Counted from the first letter of the stretch, positions 30,961 through 40,360 are shown. The stretch is DNA of 64,000 nucleotides from Meconema thalassinum (GCA_946902985.2 OX336388.2:125837894-125901893); one strand, 5' to 3'. Notes: generated from the letters alone by a model not told the origin. Made by a program: numbers and translations.

Positions 30961-31959
30961 TAAATTAATCTATGTGATGATAATGATTGATCCCTTTGAA
31001 CTTGGTGATGATGTGAATGTGTATTATGTGTGACGATTATGGAAAGAACAATGAAGTATGTTACAGATGTATTGATTGCTCAAATGGGTCCATTCTGAAT
31101 GTAGCGGGCATGAATCTCAAAAAAACTATACTTGTGCTTTCTGTCTGTGTAATTAATAAATATTGTAAACGGTACATTATCAGGGTGTCTACCGGTAACG
31201 AAAGTAACGAAAAAGTAACGAATTTTACAAATGGGTAACGAAAGTAACGAATTTTACAAACGGGTAACGAAAATTTTCTGAAGGCGGGTTGAATCATTTA
31301 AACTCGCGCCGCTAGGCTCAGAGATTGCGAGTTTCACGCAAGCGGCGCCGTGCCTATTGCATAGTACTAAGCTATATGTCTCCGTGCCCGACCTCAAGGA
31401 AATACATACCGAGGATACCTTGAGCTGTATACATCGGTTCAACGTATATTTTAGGCATCAAGAAGTCGTAAGTTTCGTGTGAAATACTTTTCTGTGTTAC
31501 TGTATTAGGAAACCTGACTTTTCGCGAGACGTTTATTCGCGAATACTTCCGAAACTAAAAAGAAATCTCTCATTTCTGTTATTTGGAAACTATGTGAAAT
31601 TGAAGTCCAGAAATAACGCGAAGCAATTTAATGTCGCAATCTTGCGAAATGTTACCGTTTCGAAAAAATGCGAAAAATCTTCGAAATACATATAACTTAT
31701 TTAAAAAATATGTCAAGTAAATTTGCGACATTCAGTATGGTTAATTCGAAATTCCGTTATAAGTCGATTTTTCCTTCGAACTTTCGTTCCATCGGATATA
31801 TAATCTAACCGATTATTTCGATAACTTGTTGATAATTCGTGGTTCTCGATCGAAATAAAACTTGCCCTCTTGTCATATTATTCGTGCAATCCTCTCAGAA
31901 CAATTCGTAATATTCGATACCGTACCTACTTCGAACGTTCATCCTCCAAAATCGCATCC

Positions 31960-32870
31960 TCAAGACGACCGGCTGACCGTACGACTTGCCTGCGGGAATC
32001 TCGTCAAACGGACCGAGATCGACGTCAGTTGCGTAAAATCATAAAACCCGTCCCCTATCGTGAACTTGTGACCACGAGGACTGCGGGAATCCTGTCAAAG
32101 GTGATTGGGCACCCATCACGGGGCACCCATCACGAAACCTACTTGCCACTTTTCCCATGGCCGTATACTTAAAAGCGTGCGGGGAGTGAGACTTGCATCA
32201 ACCCACTTAAAAATGGCAGCCTACGAAGCATCGAAATACTAAATCCTCCTCGTGATCCACCCTGAACTCATGAACTCCCAACTACAGCATAGGGACAAAG
32301 GGAATCAGGGCGCCGATGGAACAACATGTTCATAACTACGCGTGAATTTTAACCATGCCCAACCTTGAGCTTGCCTCCGCCATTCTATCAGAACAGATAG
32401 ACAGGCAGACAATCGTTGAACGGCCGGGTGCGGCGACGATTGCATAATATCTCGAGGACAACGTAAAACGGCCGAGAGCGGCAGCGATTGCGATACATCG
32501 CGATATTTCTCCGCATTCAATGATGAGGACAACTGTATTCTTGTCAAACGGACAGCAAGAGGCGCCGATTGCGTAATAATGCTATATTTTCTTGTGCTCG
32601 TACTCGAGGACAATGGAAATCTCGTCGAATGACTAAAAGTGACGCTGATGATCTAAATCGCGATTTTTCTCCGTGTTCTATCGTGAAAACTACGGGAAGC
32701 TCACCAAACAACTGAGACCAGCGCCGATCGTGTAACATCTCGATATTTCTCCGCATTTGACTGCGAAGACAGAATTCGGTGACGATCGCGTAACATCGCA
32801 TACATTTCTTCGCGACCTACCGCGGGGACGAAGGAAATCTCGCCAAATGGTCAAGAGCTGAGCAACCTCT
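31960..32870. repeat. degenerate ~80-bp tandem array
   Basis: Blocks GGAATCTCGTCAAACGG, GCGCCGATTGCGTAA and CATCGCGATATTTCTCCGC recur in order about eight to ten times with heavy divergence. Unlike the AT-rich surroundings, the array is CpG-rich. The minus frames 32305..32926 (three overlapping) are read-through of the array. It is the core of the 31181..33573 element. Confidence 0.6.
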
Positions 32871-33002
32871 TGGTACCGTAATAATACCAACATATTGTGG
32901 ACAAGACGACATATTATCTGAAACAACTCATTGGATATTAAATATCTAGTATATATTTATTATTTTTTAATTTTTTATAACATCATGTGAATTTTATTTA
33001 AA

Positions 33003-33400
33003 GCGGCTTCGGTGGTGTAGTTGGTAGCATGCTGAACTGCTGTGCCCAATGTAGCGGTTTCAAACCCGGCCGAAGTCGTCGGGTTTTTTAAAAGCGTTAA
33101 AAATCCTTCAGTATGCCTTCCTTCGGAGGGGAAGTAAAGCCGGCGGTCCCATGTCATGGATTTATGGCATGTAAAGGATTCTTCCACAGACAAAACTTGT
33201 GTGAAGCTAAATTGTTAGGTTATATTTCGTCGAAACGCTCTATGAAAGTTCCAACGTTCACCACTAGGTATCATTGATATCTGGTAGCAACTTGAAATTG
33301 AACGGAACTTGTAGCTCACCCTAAGGGTGTCCGTTGGAAGCAGCTACAGACTCAGACGAGCTGAACATGTCCTCGGACACTCCCGGCACTAAAAGCCATA
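33003..33400 (+). mobile_element. tRNA-derived SINE (family S1), full head
   Basis: The head is GCGGCTTCGGTGGTGTAG (A box around TGGTGTAGTTGG), then GGTTTCAAACCCGG (B box). The body contains CCTTCCTTCGGAGGGGAAG, CCGGCGGTCCCATGTCATG and TGTGAAGCTAAATT. Four other copies in this window share it: 46080 (+, headless), 60838 (+), 61500 (-), 62010 (-). Family length is about 500 bases when the GTTGGTTGGTTCC-type tail is present. Confidence 0.85.
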
Positions 33401-33640
33401 CGATAAATAAAAAACTTCTTTAAAAACAGTTCATTGTTGTTTTTCTTCACCGCGTGATGAGGGCCTATGCTTGTAGACCGCAGACGTAACTTGAATTCAA
33501 AGGTAACTAAAATTAACTAAAAGGTACCTAAAAAGTAACTAATTTTTACTTCATCCTTACAATAGACACCCTGATTATGAATGTTCTGGGATTACTTGCA
33601 TTCATTTCTGGTCCGTATTGACAAATTGTTAATGCATATA

Positions 33641-34822
33641 CGAGGGTCGAGTCGTAAGTCATGGTAACTTTTTTGATTCTCGCGAACAGGAGACAACACG
33701 GAAAATCTACGATAAGCATTTGGAAATATAGGGCATGTACGTAGGCCTATGCATAGTGCCTGAAGAAATTCTGACGTCAGGAGATGCTCGTAGGAAAGTG
33801 ACAGAACACAGGCCATTGGTAAACATTGTTTTATTATGGTATAGGCAGCAAATACACAACACAAAGTACAACAAAGGACTGGTTACAGACCTTCGAAATA
33901 ATTACCCAAGTTGTCTACCGTGCGTTGCCAGCGGTGGGGCAGGCGCTGAATGCCATTCGCTGCATGTGTATCGCTAACGTGTAACACCTCCCTACGAAAT
34001 GCTGTTACGATGTCTTCTTTGTTAGCAAACCGTCGTCCACGTAGTGGCTTCTTGACTTTGGGTATTAGATGATAGTCACATGGGCTCAGATCAGGCGGAT
34101 GTGGAAGAACCTCCCATCCCCACCATTGTAAGCGACGCTGAACGATGGCTGCTGTGTGAGCTGTCGCGTTATAATGTAGGATTATGGCGTAGTCCAAACG
34201 ATCATGACGTTTGGTTTGCACTGCACGGCGCAATTAGTACAACAAAAAGGAATTGCAATGCACTGCATTGACAGTGTGGCACCCACTTCGCACAAATTTT
34301 ATGCATCTGTAGGTCCTTGTGTAAAATGTGCCATATTGTTGCTGCTGGTATTACTGTATGTTCTTGCCATTCCGCTATTGTCCAGCGCCTGTCCTCCTGT
34401 AAACTCTGAACGATCACCATTATCCGTGGACACTGGACGGCCCAGGCGAGGCAAATCGGCAGTTCATACTCTAGCTCGTTTGAACGTCTCCACCCGACTC
34501 GCCACTGTTCTATAGGGCGTGGCATGCACACCTAATGCTTCCCGCAGCTCTGCATGGCATTGGCGTGCATTTCTTCTGCGGAAAACTGCGATTTTAATAT
34601 ACGATCGTTGCTCCTGCTTGTTGACTTCCATTGTGTGACGCTCTCGCTCACACACTGAACTTGGGGGCATGCTTAGACCCACACTGTTGTTTACATACAC
34701 CATCTAGTGGCATCCTACGCAATACATACCATACGTTTCCAAATGCATATCGTAGATTTTCTGTGTTTTCTCCTGTTCGCGAGAAAAAAAATAGTTGCCA
34801 TGACTTTTTGACTCGACCTCCA
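33641..34822 (-). mobile_element. mariner element with ~90-bp inverted arms
   Basis: TA lies at 33639..33640 and 34823..34824. The left arm begins CGAGGGTCGAGTCGTAAG and the mirrored right arm TGGAGGTCGAGTCAAAAAG. Both continue GTCATGG.AAC, CTCGCGAACAGGAGA, AAAATCTACGAT and GCATTTGGAAA over roughly 90 bases. The length of 1182 bp fits a full mariner, but the transposase is broken. Long arms are unusual for a mariner, whose repeats are often near 30 bp. Confidence 0.85.
33883..34703 (-). pseudogene. mariner DD34D transposase, inactivated
   Basis: In order on the minus strand: EQRSYIKIAVFRRRNARQCH (34600), then EDRRWTIAEWQEHTVIPAAT, HILHKDLQMHKICAKWVP (34260), and in another frame HYNATAHTAAIVQRRL, WEVLPHPPDLSPCDYHLI and RGRRFANKEDIVTAFRR. 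The second catalytic Asp (normally HDNA.PH) is now Asn, the first (GDE) is lost with a frameshift near 34240, and the third (PCDYHL) is kept. It is therefore dead. Confidence 0.85.
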
Positions 34823-34831
34823 TATATTATG

Positions 34832-35780
34832 AAATTTTCCGTCAATCAATACATATATAAAATCTCTCATGCCTAAAATTAGTGGTACATGTTTCGGGGT
34901 ATTTCAGCTCCCTTCATCAACCACTCAATCACAAGGCACATTCAAAGAACACTGAAATACTACTTAAAAATGGCACATATTAAACATGGCAGGTAAAAAC
35001 CTTAACTATGTTAAAAACAGATGATAAGAAATAAAAAAAACTTAGCATTACATTCATTCTGCACTGTTAAATGCCTTGTTGCATATTGGCATTAAAATTT
35101 ATAAAAAAAACAACTGCTCTTCTGATGACCTCATATATGTGATCAAAACTGTCTGTAAAATAGTCCACATTATTATTGCTCTATGAGAACTCTTATGTCC
35201 TTAATAACTAAACAATGTCAGTGCAGATCCAGTGGAGAGAATGTGGAAAAATCGAAGATATCCCAGTAAATATTGCATGTCTGTAGGTAACAAGAAAATC
35301 AATAAACAATCTGAAATGATTCGGCATGTCCATGGAGTTCGGAGGATCTCCCTACAGACTCATTTTTCTCATCCAACGGGACACAGTAAGTGTTCGTTTA
35401 AATCCAATTTTGACTGGAGTGTCCAACGGGACCGTTTTTCAGATGGTTTATTGATTTGGTTTTTCTTTTCTTTTTACCTACATACATGCAATATATACTG
35501 GTATTTCTTCGATTTTTCCACATTCTCTCCACTGAATCCGCACCGACATCGTTTAGTTATTAAGGGCATTAAGAGTTCATAGAGCAATGTTAATGTAGTG
35601 GAGGTTTTTACCTACCATGTTTAATATGTGCAATTTTGAGTAGTATTTCAGTGTGTTTTGAATGTGCCGACGATTTATATACTAGTGATTTAGTGGTTGA
35701 TGAAGGGAGCTGAAATGCCCCGAAACATGTACAACTAATTTTAGACATAAGAGTTTTTATATGTATTGATTGACGGAAAT
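34832..35780. repeat. foldback element, 949 bp, each arm with a hammerhead-core-like motif
   Basis: The outer ends are TTTCCGTCAATCAATACAT and ATGTATTGATTGACGGAAA. The arms match through ACATGTTTCGGGG.ATTTCA, GCTCCCTTCATCAACCACT, GCACATATTAAACATGG and GTGGAGAGAATGTGGAAAAA. The left arm has about 180 extra bases (35000..35180). The centre is near 35300..35440. Facing inward at 34885..34921 (minus) and 35695..35732 (plus) is TTGATGAAGGGAGC followed by GCCCCGAAACATGTA. Confidence 0.85.
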
Positions 35781-35874
35781 GTTCTTATTATATATACAGT
35801 ACATTAAAGGTATGAATAGTAATTGATTTGTAGTTTTTGTTTAATAATTCAAAGTTGGTTGTAGGCCTACTGTA

Positions 35875-37197
35875 CCCAGTCTAGCCATAATTACTGTTAC
35901 ATACATTTGACACAAACTGTACAACCGGTTTGGCAGGTAAAGAACTACCAATGTGCACACGTTAACCTTGAACCATTGTTAACTTGTCTGTGAAAGAGGA
36001 AGCATCTAGCTCCAGGTTTCAACATGGAATGGGGTGATTTTGAAAATCTTGTTGCAGTGATAGCATTACATATACAGTAGTTGGAAAATCTCCAAGTGAC
36101 TTTTTCAAGACGCTGCAAAAGCTGAAAATCAGTTGTATGTTTGTGTACCAGACCATTGAGCGATTCACTGCAACTGGGACTGTAAAGGATCGTTCTAGGG
36201 AGGGTCGCCCACTCAGTGTCAGGACTCTAGCAGCAAAAAAGGCAGTGGCGGCTCGTATTCGGAGAAATGCGGTGCGGAAGCAGGTTATCATGGCCCGTGA
36301 AATGAACATTTCAAATAGGTCATTATCAAGGCTTCTGTCAGAGGACCTTGGACTACGGGCTTATCGCCGACGAACAGGACATTACCTTGACGCGCGTCGA
36401 AAGAAGCTGAGAGTGCTTAAATGTCGATGTCTCCTGCAGCGTTACGCGCAAAATGGGCATCGAAACATCCTCTTCACCGATGAAAAGGTATTCACTATTG
36501 AAGGATCTTTCAATGTGCAAAACGACAGGGTTTATGCATCATCATCTCGGGAAGCCAGTATAAAGGTTCCGAAAGTTCAGAGGGCCCATCATCCTTCCTC
36601 TGTGATGGTATGGTGGGGGGTGAGTTATTCTGGCACCACCCAGCTGCATTTCTGCGAAAAGGGTGTTAAAACCAGTGCCAGAGTGTACGAAAGCACCCTT
36701 TTGTAGCCGATTGTGAAGAACTTAAGTGGCACATTGTTTCAAAACCAACCCTGGATTTTCCAGCAGGATTCTGCTCCAGCCCACAAGGCTAGGTCAACTG
36801 AAGGGTGGCTTCAGCGTCATGTCCCCGACTTCATTTCAACTGAAGATTGGCCCAGTAGCAGTCCGGACGTGAACCCTTTGGACTACCGACTGTGTTCAGT
36901 GCTTGAGGGCATTGTCTGCAAGAAGAGACACCCACCATTGGAAGTTTAAAGCGTTCCTTATTGTCAGCAGTGGCGGATTTCCCCCTGGATGTCCTCCGTT
37001 CCGCCATAGACTAGTGGCCACAAAGACTCAAGAGCCTGTATCAGAGCCAAAGGTGACCATTTCGAAAAGCGATTGGTGATTTGTGTAAAGAATGCCTATA
37101 AGAACAACATACTAACAGCAAATTAAAATACTTCTCATAATATTTGCGTTTTTCACTTTTTAAGTAGTAGTCTAACAGTATTTATGGCTGGACTAGG
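35875..37197 (+). mobile_element. DD37D mariner-type element (maT-like), near full length
   Basis: The left end (CCCAGTCTAGCCATAATTAC then TGTTA) and mirrored right end (CCTAGTCCAGCCATAAATAC then TGTTA) agree at 22 of 25 bases. TA lies at 35873..35874 and 37198..37199. The length of 1323 bp and a transposase in sense orientation fit a complete element. It lies 368 bp upstream of the CenH3 start codon. One stop codon interrupts the transposase. Confidence 0.9.
36077..36949 (+). pseudogene. DD37D mariner-type transposase with one in-frame stop
   Basis: The frame is open from about 36077 (VVGKSPSDFFKTLQKLKI, first helix-turn-helix) through TATGTVKDRSREGRPLSV, RKQVIMAREMNISNRSLSRL and the DDE core. 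The catalytic Asp residues are in NILFTDEKVFT (36470), WIFQQDSAPAH (36765) and DVNPLDYRL (36880). 37 residues lie between the second and third, hence DD37D (maT group). A TAG at 36704..36706 splits it; the same frame resumes at once. No frameshift was seen, so it is a recent copy. The enzyme would cut and paste at TA sites. Confidence 0.9.
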
Positions 37198-37563
37198 TAT
37201 ATCCAAGTTTGTCCACTTAGTGAGGGTTGTGGAAAATTTAAATATCACCTAGAAATTACTTGATAAGAGTAGTAGTATTGAAGCCAATATAATATTTCTT
37301 TCTATTCTACAATAAACTGTATCAACACTGAGCGAAATTTTCCTTAAGGTGGCACTATTCCCCCATCTTCCCCCTACACAACACGACATGTTAGCTAAAG
37401 AGAGAACCGCACACACTTGGAGGTATCGAAACATAAATTTGAATAACATTCATTTTCCATTATCATCCATGTTATTCGGGGCAGATGTCCTAGATATTAG
37501 TCCCGTTAAAGGAAAAATCACCACCACCTGTCTCAGAATTGTTTGTTGTTTTTTTTCTTTCAG
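37198..37563 (+). promoter_or_regulatory. upstream region of CenH3: likely intron end with splice acceptor
   Basis: TTTTTTTTCTTTCAG ends at 37563, two bases before the CenH3 ATG. This is a strong pyrimidine tract plus AG, so the coding exon is probably preceded by an intron and a 5' non-coding exon. A possible donor is GAG|GTATCG at 37423; it is not supported by anything else. The DD37D transposon would lie either in the intron or in the promoter. Confidence 0.5.
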
Positions 37564-37565
37564 AT

Positions 37566-38063
37566 ATGCCTCGTGCTAAACAGGCAAAACCTAAATCAAC
37601 CCCTCTCAAATTAAAAGAAAAGTTGGTGAAGGAGGTGGACAAGCTGAAGAAGGGGAAAAAGAGTAGCAGCAAAACGAAGATTAGTCATAAAACAAAGACT
37701 AGTGACAAAACAGAGTATAGTGATAAAACAATGTCAATGATTAGTCATCGTTTCAAACCTGGAGAGAAAGCCTTGCTGCAAATTCGTCAACTACAAAGGA
37801 CAGGAAACCTTGTGATTCCCAGAGCGCCTTTCCAAAGATTGGTGAAGGACATCACTATGTCGGTCGTCCCTATCGAGTTTCTCCCCATAAACTTCAGGCC
37901 TATGGCAATAGATGCGTTACAGGAGGCATGTGAAGCATACATGGTGCAGTTCTTTGAAGATTCTCTTCTGTGTTGTTTACATGCCAAGCGAGTGACCTTG
38001 CAGAATCGGGACATGCACTTGGCACGCCGAATCCGTGGACGGGACGACATCATCAATCGGTGA
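37566..38063 (+). CDS. CenH3: centromeric histone H3 variant (CenH3/CENP-A type)
   Basis: This 165-residue protein packages centromeric nucleosomes and marks the kinetochore site. The N-terminus MPRAKQAKPKST mirrors that of H3 with K4, K9 and S10 kept. Residues 14-60 are a Lys/Ser-rich tail with S(H/D)KT repeats. The histone fold follows: KPGEKALLQIRQLQ (64-77), PFQRLVKDIT (88-97), loop 1 (98-113), ALQEACEAYMVQFFED (117-132), AKRVT (140-144), LARRIRG (152-158) and tail RDDIINR. Loop 1 is four residues longer than in H3, the hallmark of CenH3, and the C-tail differs from H3. The ATG is chosen by H3 alignment; upstream MFVVFFLSD is read-through of the splice tract. It has no lesions and no poly(A) tract, so it is not a retrocopy by appearance. 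Confidence 0.93.
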   Translation: MPRAKQAKPKSTPLKLKEKLVKEVDKLKKGKKSSSKTKISHKTKTSDKTEYSDKTMSMISHRFKPGEKALLQIRQLQRTGNLVIPRAPFQRLVKDITMSVVPIEFLPINFRPMAIDALQEACEAYMVQFFEDSLLCCLHAKRVTLQNRDMHLARRIRGRDDIINR

Positions 38064-38198
38064 CGTGCCTGCTATTGAAACAGACAGTAAGCACATGGCT
38101 AAAGTAAAATATCATACAATAAGTGGGAATAGTTTAAAGATGAACAGACCGTATACATTTAACCAAAATGTGTAATTAGTGAAAAGAATGTTATTTTA

Positions 38199-38204
38199 AA
38201 TAAA
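38199..38204 (+). promoter_or_regulatory. polyadenylation signal AATAAA of CenH3
   Basis: AATAAA lies 136 bases after the CenH3 stop codon, followed by TGTAG and T-rich DNA. No other canonical hexamer lies closer. The reverse-transcriptase remnant at 38290 begins just beyond, which supports a 3' UTR of about 150 bases. Confidence 0.6.
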
Positions 38205-38284
38205 GAAATGTAGATTTTATACTCTCCTGTGTAGTGAAATTACAATATATGATACTCATTTTAAATTGATATAATTCTTTAATG

Positions 38285-38639
38285 GTCCGCTCAATCTTCT
38301 TCTTCATTTCCAGTTCCCTGGGTCGGGTTACGAATCAAGGACCTCCACAGTTTTCTATGCCTCCACCATGATTCATTTCCTTCTTTCACTCCTCTTTTCA
38401 CTATGCTTTCCTTCACCGTATCTATACACCTCTTTCTGGGCCTTCCTCGTGGTCTTCATCCTGGTATTTTCTCCATAAATATTCTTTTTGGTACTTTATA
38501 TTCTTCCATTCTCATATGTCCATACCACTTCAGCTTACTGGTCTCTATCTTGTCTTGCAGTTTTGGGAACCCAGTTCTCTCCATAAAGTCCACATTTCTG
38601 ATTTTATCCCTCCGTGTCTTCCCAATTATTCCTCTAAGG
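38285..38639 (-). pseudogene. non-LTR reverse transcriptase C-terminal fragment, left part
   Basis: The minus strand reads GIIGKTRRDKIRNVDFMERT, FPKLQDKIETSKLKWYGHM, EEYKVPKRIFMEKIPG*RP, RGRPRKRCIDTVKESIVKRG and HRKLWRSLIRNPTQG. It is the same lineage as 1863..2642. One TGA interrupts the basic tail. The retroposon at 38640 cut it; the upstream residues IQAAEIKFLR are found at 40114..40180 in frame. Confidence 0.85.
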
Positions 38640-40101
38640 TCCCCCAGGGGCTCACATCTTGTGGGCGTGGGTTGGCGACCACGGGGCCCCAGCTGAGTCC
38701 GGCATTGCTTCCACTTACTTGTGCCGGGCTCCTCTCTTTCTTCTTTCCTGTCGACCTCCCTTGGTCAACTCTTGTTCTCTTCCGACCCCGATGGTATTAG
38801 GTTATCCGAGGCCTAGGGAGTCTTTCACTTTCCTGCCTTAATTGGCCCTTGTCTCATCTTTCCTGACACCCTCCTTCTGTGAGGGGTCAGCCTTCTTTTT
38901 CTTTTCCTTTTACCTCCTGCCTTGTGCTCAAGGCCCTTAAGGAGGCAAGGTGCATGTAGCCCCACCCCTTCTGGTGCACCGTCGACAATGCTACACCCTC
39001 AGGGGCTCACGGTTGGTGAGTTCGGGAGTTGGCGCCCCCGAGGGATTCCTGGGCTGGGTCCTTTTTCCCCATTTGTCCCCTCCCTTTGGGGCAGACCTTC
39101 TCCTCTCTCCCATCCCCTCTCCTCTCCACTCCTCTTTTCCTCATATTTACTTTTCTCTTTAAGATTGCAGCACTGTTTTTGTTACTTGGTTCACCGTGTG
39201 TCTAAATTCCCTTCTACCATTTTTTTTAAGGCATTTTTAATCTACGTTGCATTTTGTAAGTTTTTTCGATCTAAATTACATCTCGCGATTGTTTTCAACT
39301 TCAATTGCATTTTGTAAAGATTGACAATCTGAATTGCTTTCTGGTAAGTCTTTCAATGCAGGTTGCGGGGCCTTTTAGTGAGAATATTGAATTTCAATTG
39401 CATTTTGTAAGTATTTTCAACCAAAACCGCATTTCGCACGAATTTTGAATCTAAATTGCATCTTGTTTGGTGGGCATTTTGCACATATTTTGATTCTTAA
39501 ATGCATTTTGTGGGTATTTTGAATCTAAATTACATTTTGTCAAGTATTTTCAATCTAAATTGCATTTTGTAAGTATTGTCAATCCACATGAGTCGTTTGA
39601 ATCTACCGTACATTTTGTAAGCATTTTCAATTTCAATTGCATTTTGTAAGTATTTTGAATTTCAATTGCACTTTGTGATTAATTTGGATTGGAACTGGGA
39701 TATTTCAATCTGAATTGCATTGTGTATTTTCAATTTCAATTGCATTTTGTAAGTATTTTGAACCTCAATTGCATTTTGTATGTCATTTCGATCTCATTTG
39801 CATTTTGTGAGTATTTTGAATTTCAGTTGCATTTTGTATTTCGACGCTACATTGCACTTTGTACGTATTTTGAATCTAGCCTACGTTTTGTGTGTGTTTT
39901 ACTTTTCGTCCTAAATTCCCTTTTTTCAGACCATATTGTGAGTTGTTTCCATCTGAGTTCTTTTATATACGTATTGTCCGTCTCAGATAATTTTGTTCTG
40001 GTTTCCATTTCATTATCATTTTCGCTATCACCCAGATCATTAGGGGCCGATAACCTCGATGTTAGGCCCCTTAAAACAACAATTAAAAAAAAAAAAAAAA
40101 A
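38640..40101 (+). mobile_element. retroposon with poly(A), hairpin tail and 12-bp TSD
   Basis: ATTCCTCTAAGG lies at 38628..38639 and again at 40102..40113, and the element ends in an A-tract of 18 bases. The 3' end is GGGGCCGATAACCTCGATG then TTAGGCCCCTTAAAACAACA, the hairpin tail motif seen six more times in the window. The 5' part is C/T-rich (38640..39180) and the middle is a minisatellite (39236..39890). No reverse transcriptase is present, so it is a truncated LINE 3' UTR or a non-autonomous retroposon moved in trans. It split a LINE fragment. Confidence 0.85.
39236..39890. repeat. 29-31 bp minisatellite, about 20 units
   Basis: The consensus is roughly TTGCATTTTGTAAGTATTTT followed by CAATCTAAA. 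Units vary by substitutions and 1-4 base indels. The plus frame 39689..40111 (LNCIVYFQFQLHF-type text) is simple read-through of the array and not a protein. The array is internal to the retroposon 38640..40101. Confidence 0.8.
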
Positions 40102-40113
40102 ATTCCTCTAAGG

Positions 40114-40180
40114 AACTTAATCTCGGCTGCTTGGATTTGGCTTCCATCACGTTTTGTTGTGATATGTCAAAATTGGTGTG
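40114..40180 (-). pseudogene. LINE reverse transcriptase fragment, right part of the split ORF
   Basis: The minus strand reads IQAAEIKFLRG across the junction with 38639 once the retroposon and one TSD copy are removed. This is the segment before GIIGKTRRDKIR in the left part. It fades out upstream within about 70 bases. Confidence 0.65.
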
Positions 40181-40360
40181 TAATACATTGCTCTGCTCAA
40201 TCAATACATTAAATTCATATAAATGTTTTTTAAAGGTTATTGTACATGTTCCATACTGCTGTGCCCTTTCTTAGCAACATAAACCTGTTACTGCTTGCAT
40301 TATAATTAATTCTTAACAAAGAAATTAATAATTAAACAAATGAGCTCATGTACATGTCAA

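Larger units (their letters stand above)
31181..33573. mobile_element. TIR element with 5-bp TSD ATTAT (hAT5-like)
   Basis: The ends CAGGGTGTCTA and TAGACACCCTG are inverted, followed by 'GTAACGAAAGTAACGA' on the left and 'TTAGTTACTTTTTAGGTACC' read inward on the right. ATTAT lies at 31176..31180 and 33574..33578. The same 5-bp TSD size appears at 40585..41178. No transposase is recognised. The body holds a degenerate tandem array (31960..32870) and a later SINE (33003..33400). Confidence 0.65.

Noticed and set aside
32305..32926. Three overlapping arginine/serine-rich minus-strand frames
   Set aside because: They are translations of the degenerate ~80-bp tandem array, shifting frame from unit to unit.
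33003..33075. tRNA gene candidates at SINE heads (also 6447, 48664, 60838)
   Set aside because: A and B boxes are present but no anticodon stem or acceptor stem closes, and the same sequence recurs with a long SINE body.
37539..37565. Upstream ATG extending CenH3 by nine residues
   Set aside because: The extra codons lie in the pyrimidine tract and AG of the splice acceptor, and the H3-like start MPRAKQ follows directly.
38403..39317. Several overlapping plus-strand frames of 60-131 codons
   Set aside because: They lie in the antisense of a LINE fragment or in C/T-rich DNA, overlap one another in different frames and have no family resemblance.
39689..40111. 140-codon plus-strand frame rich in FNLNC/FQLHF text
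   Set aside because: It is read-through of the 29-31 bp minisatellite and the A-tract of the retroposon, with no domain.
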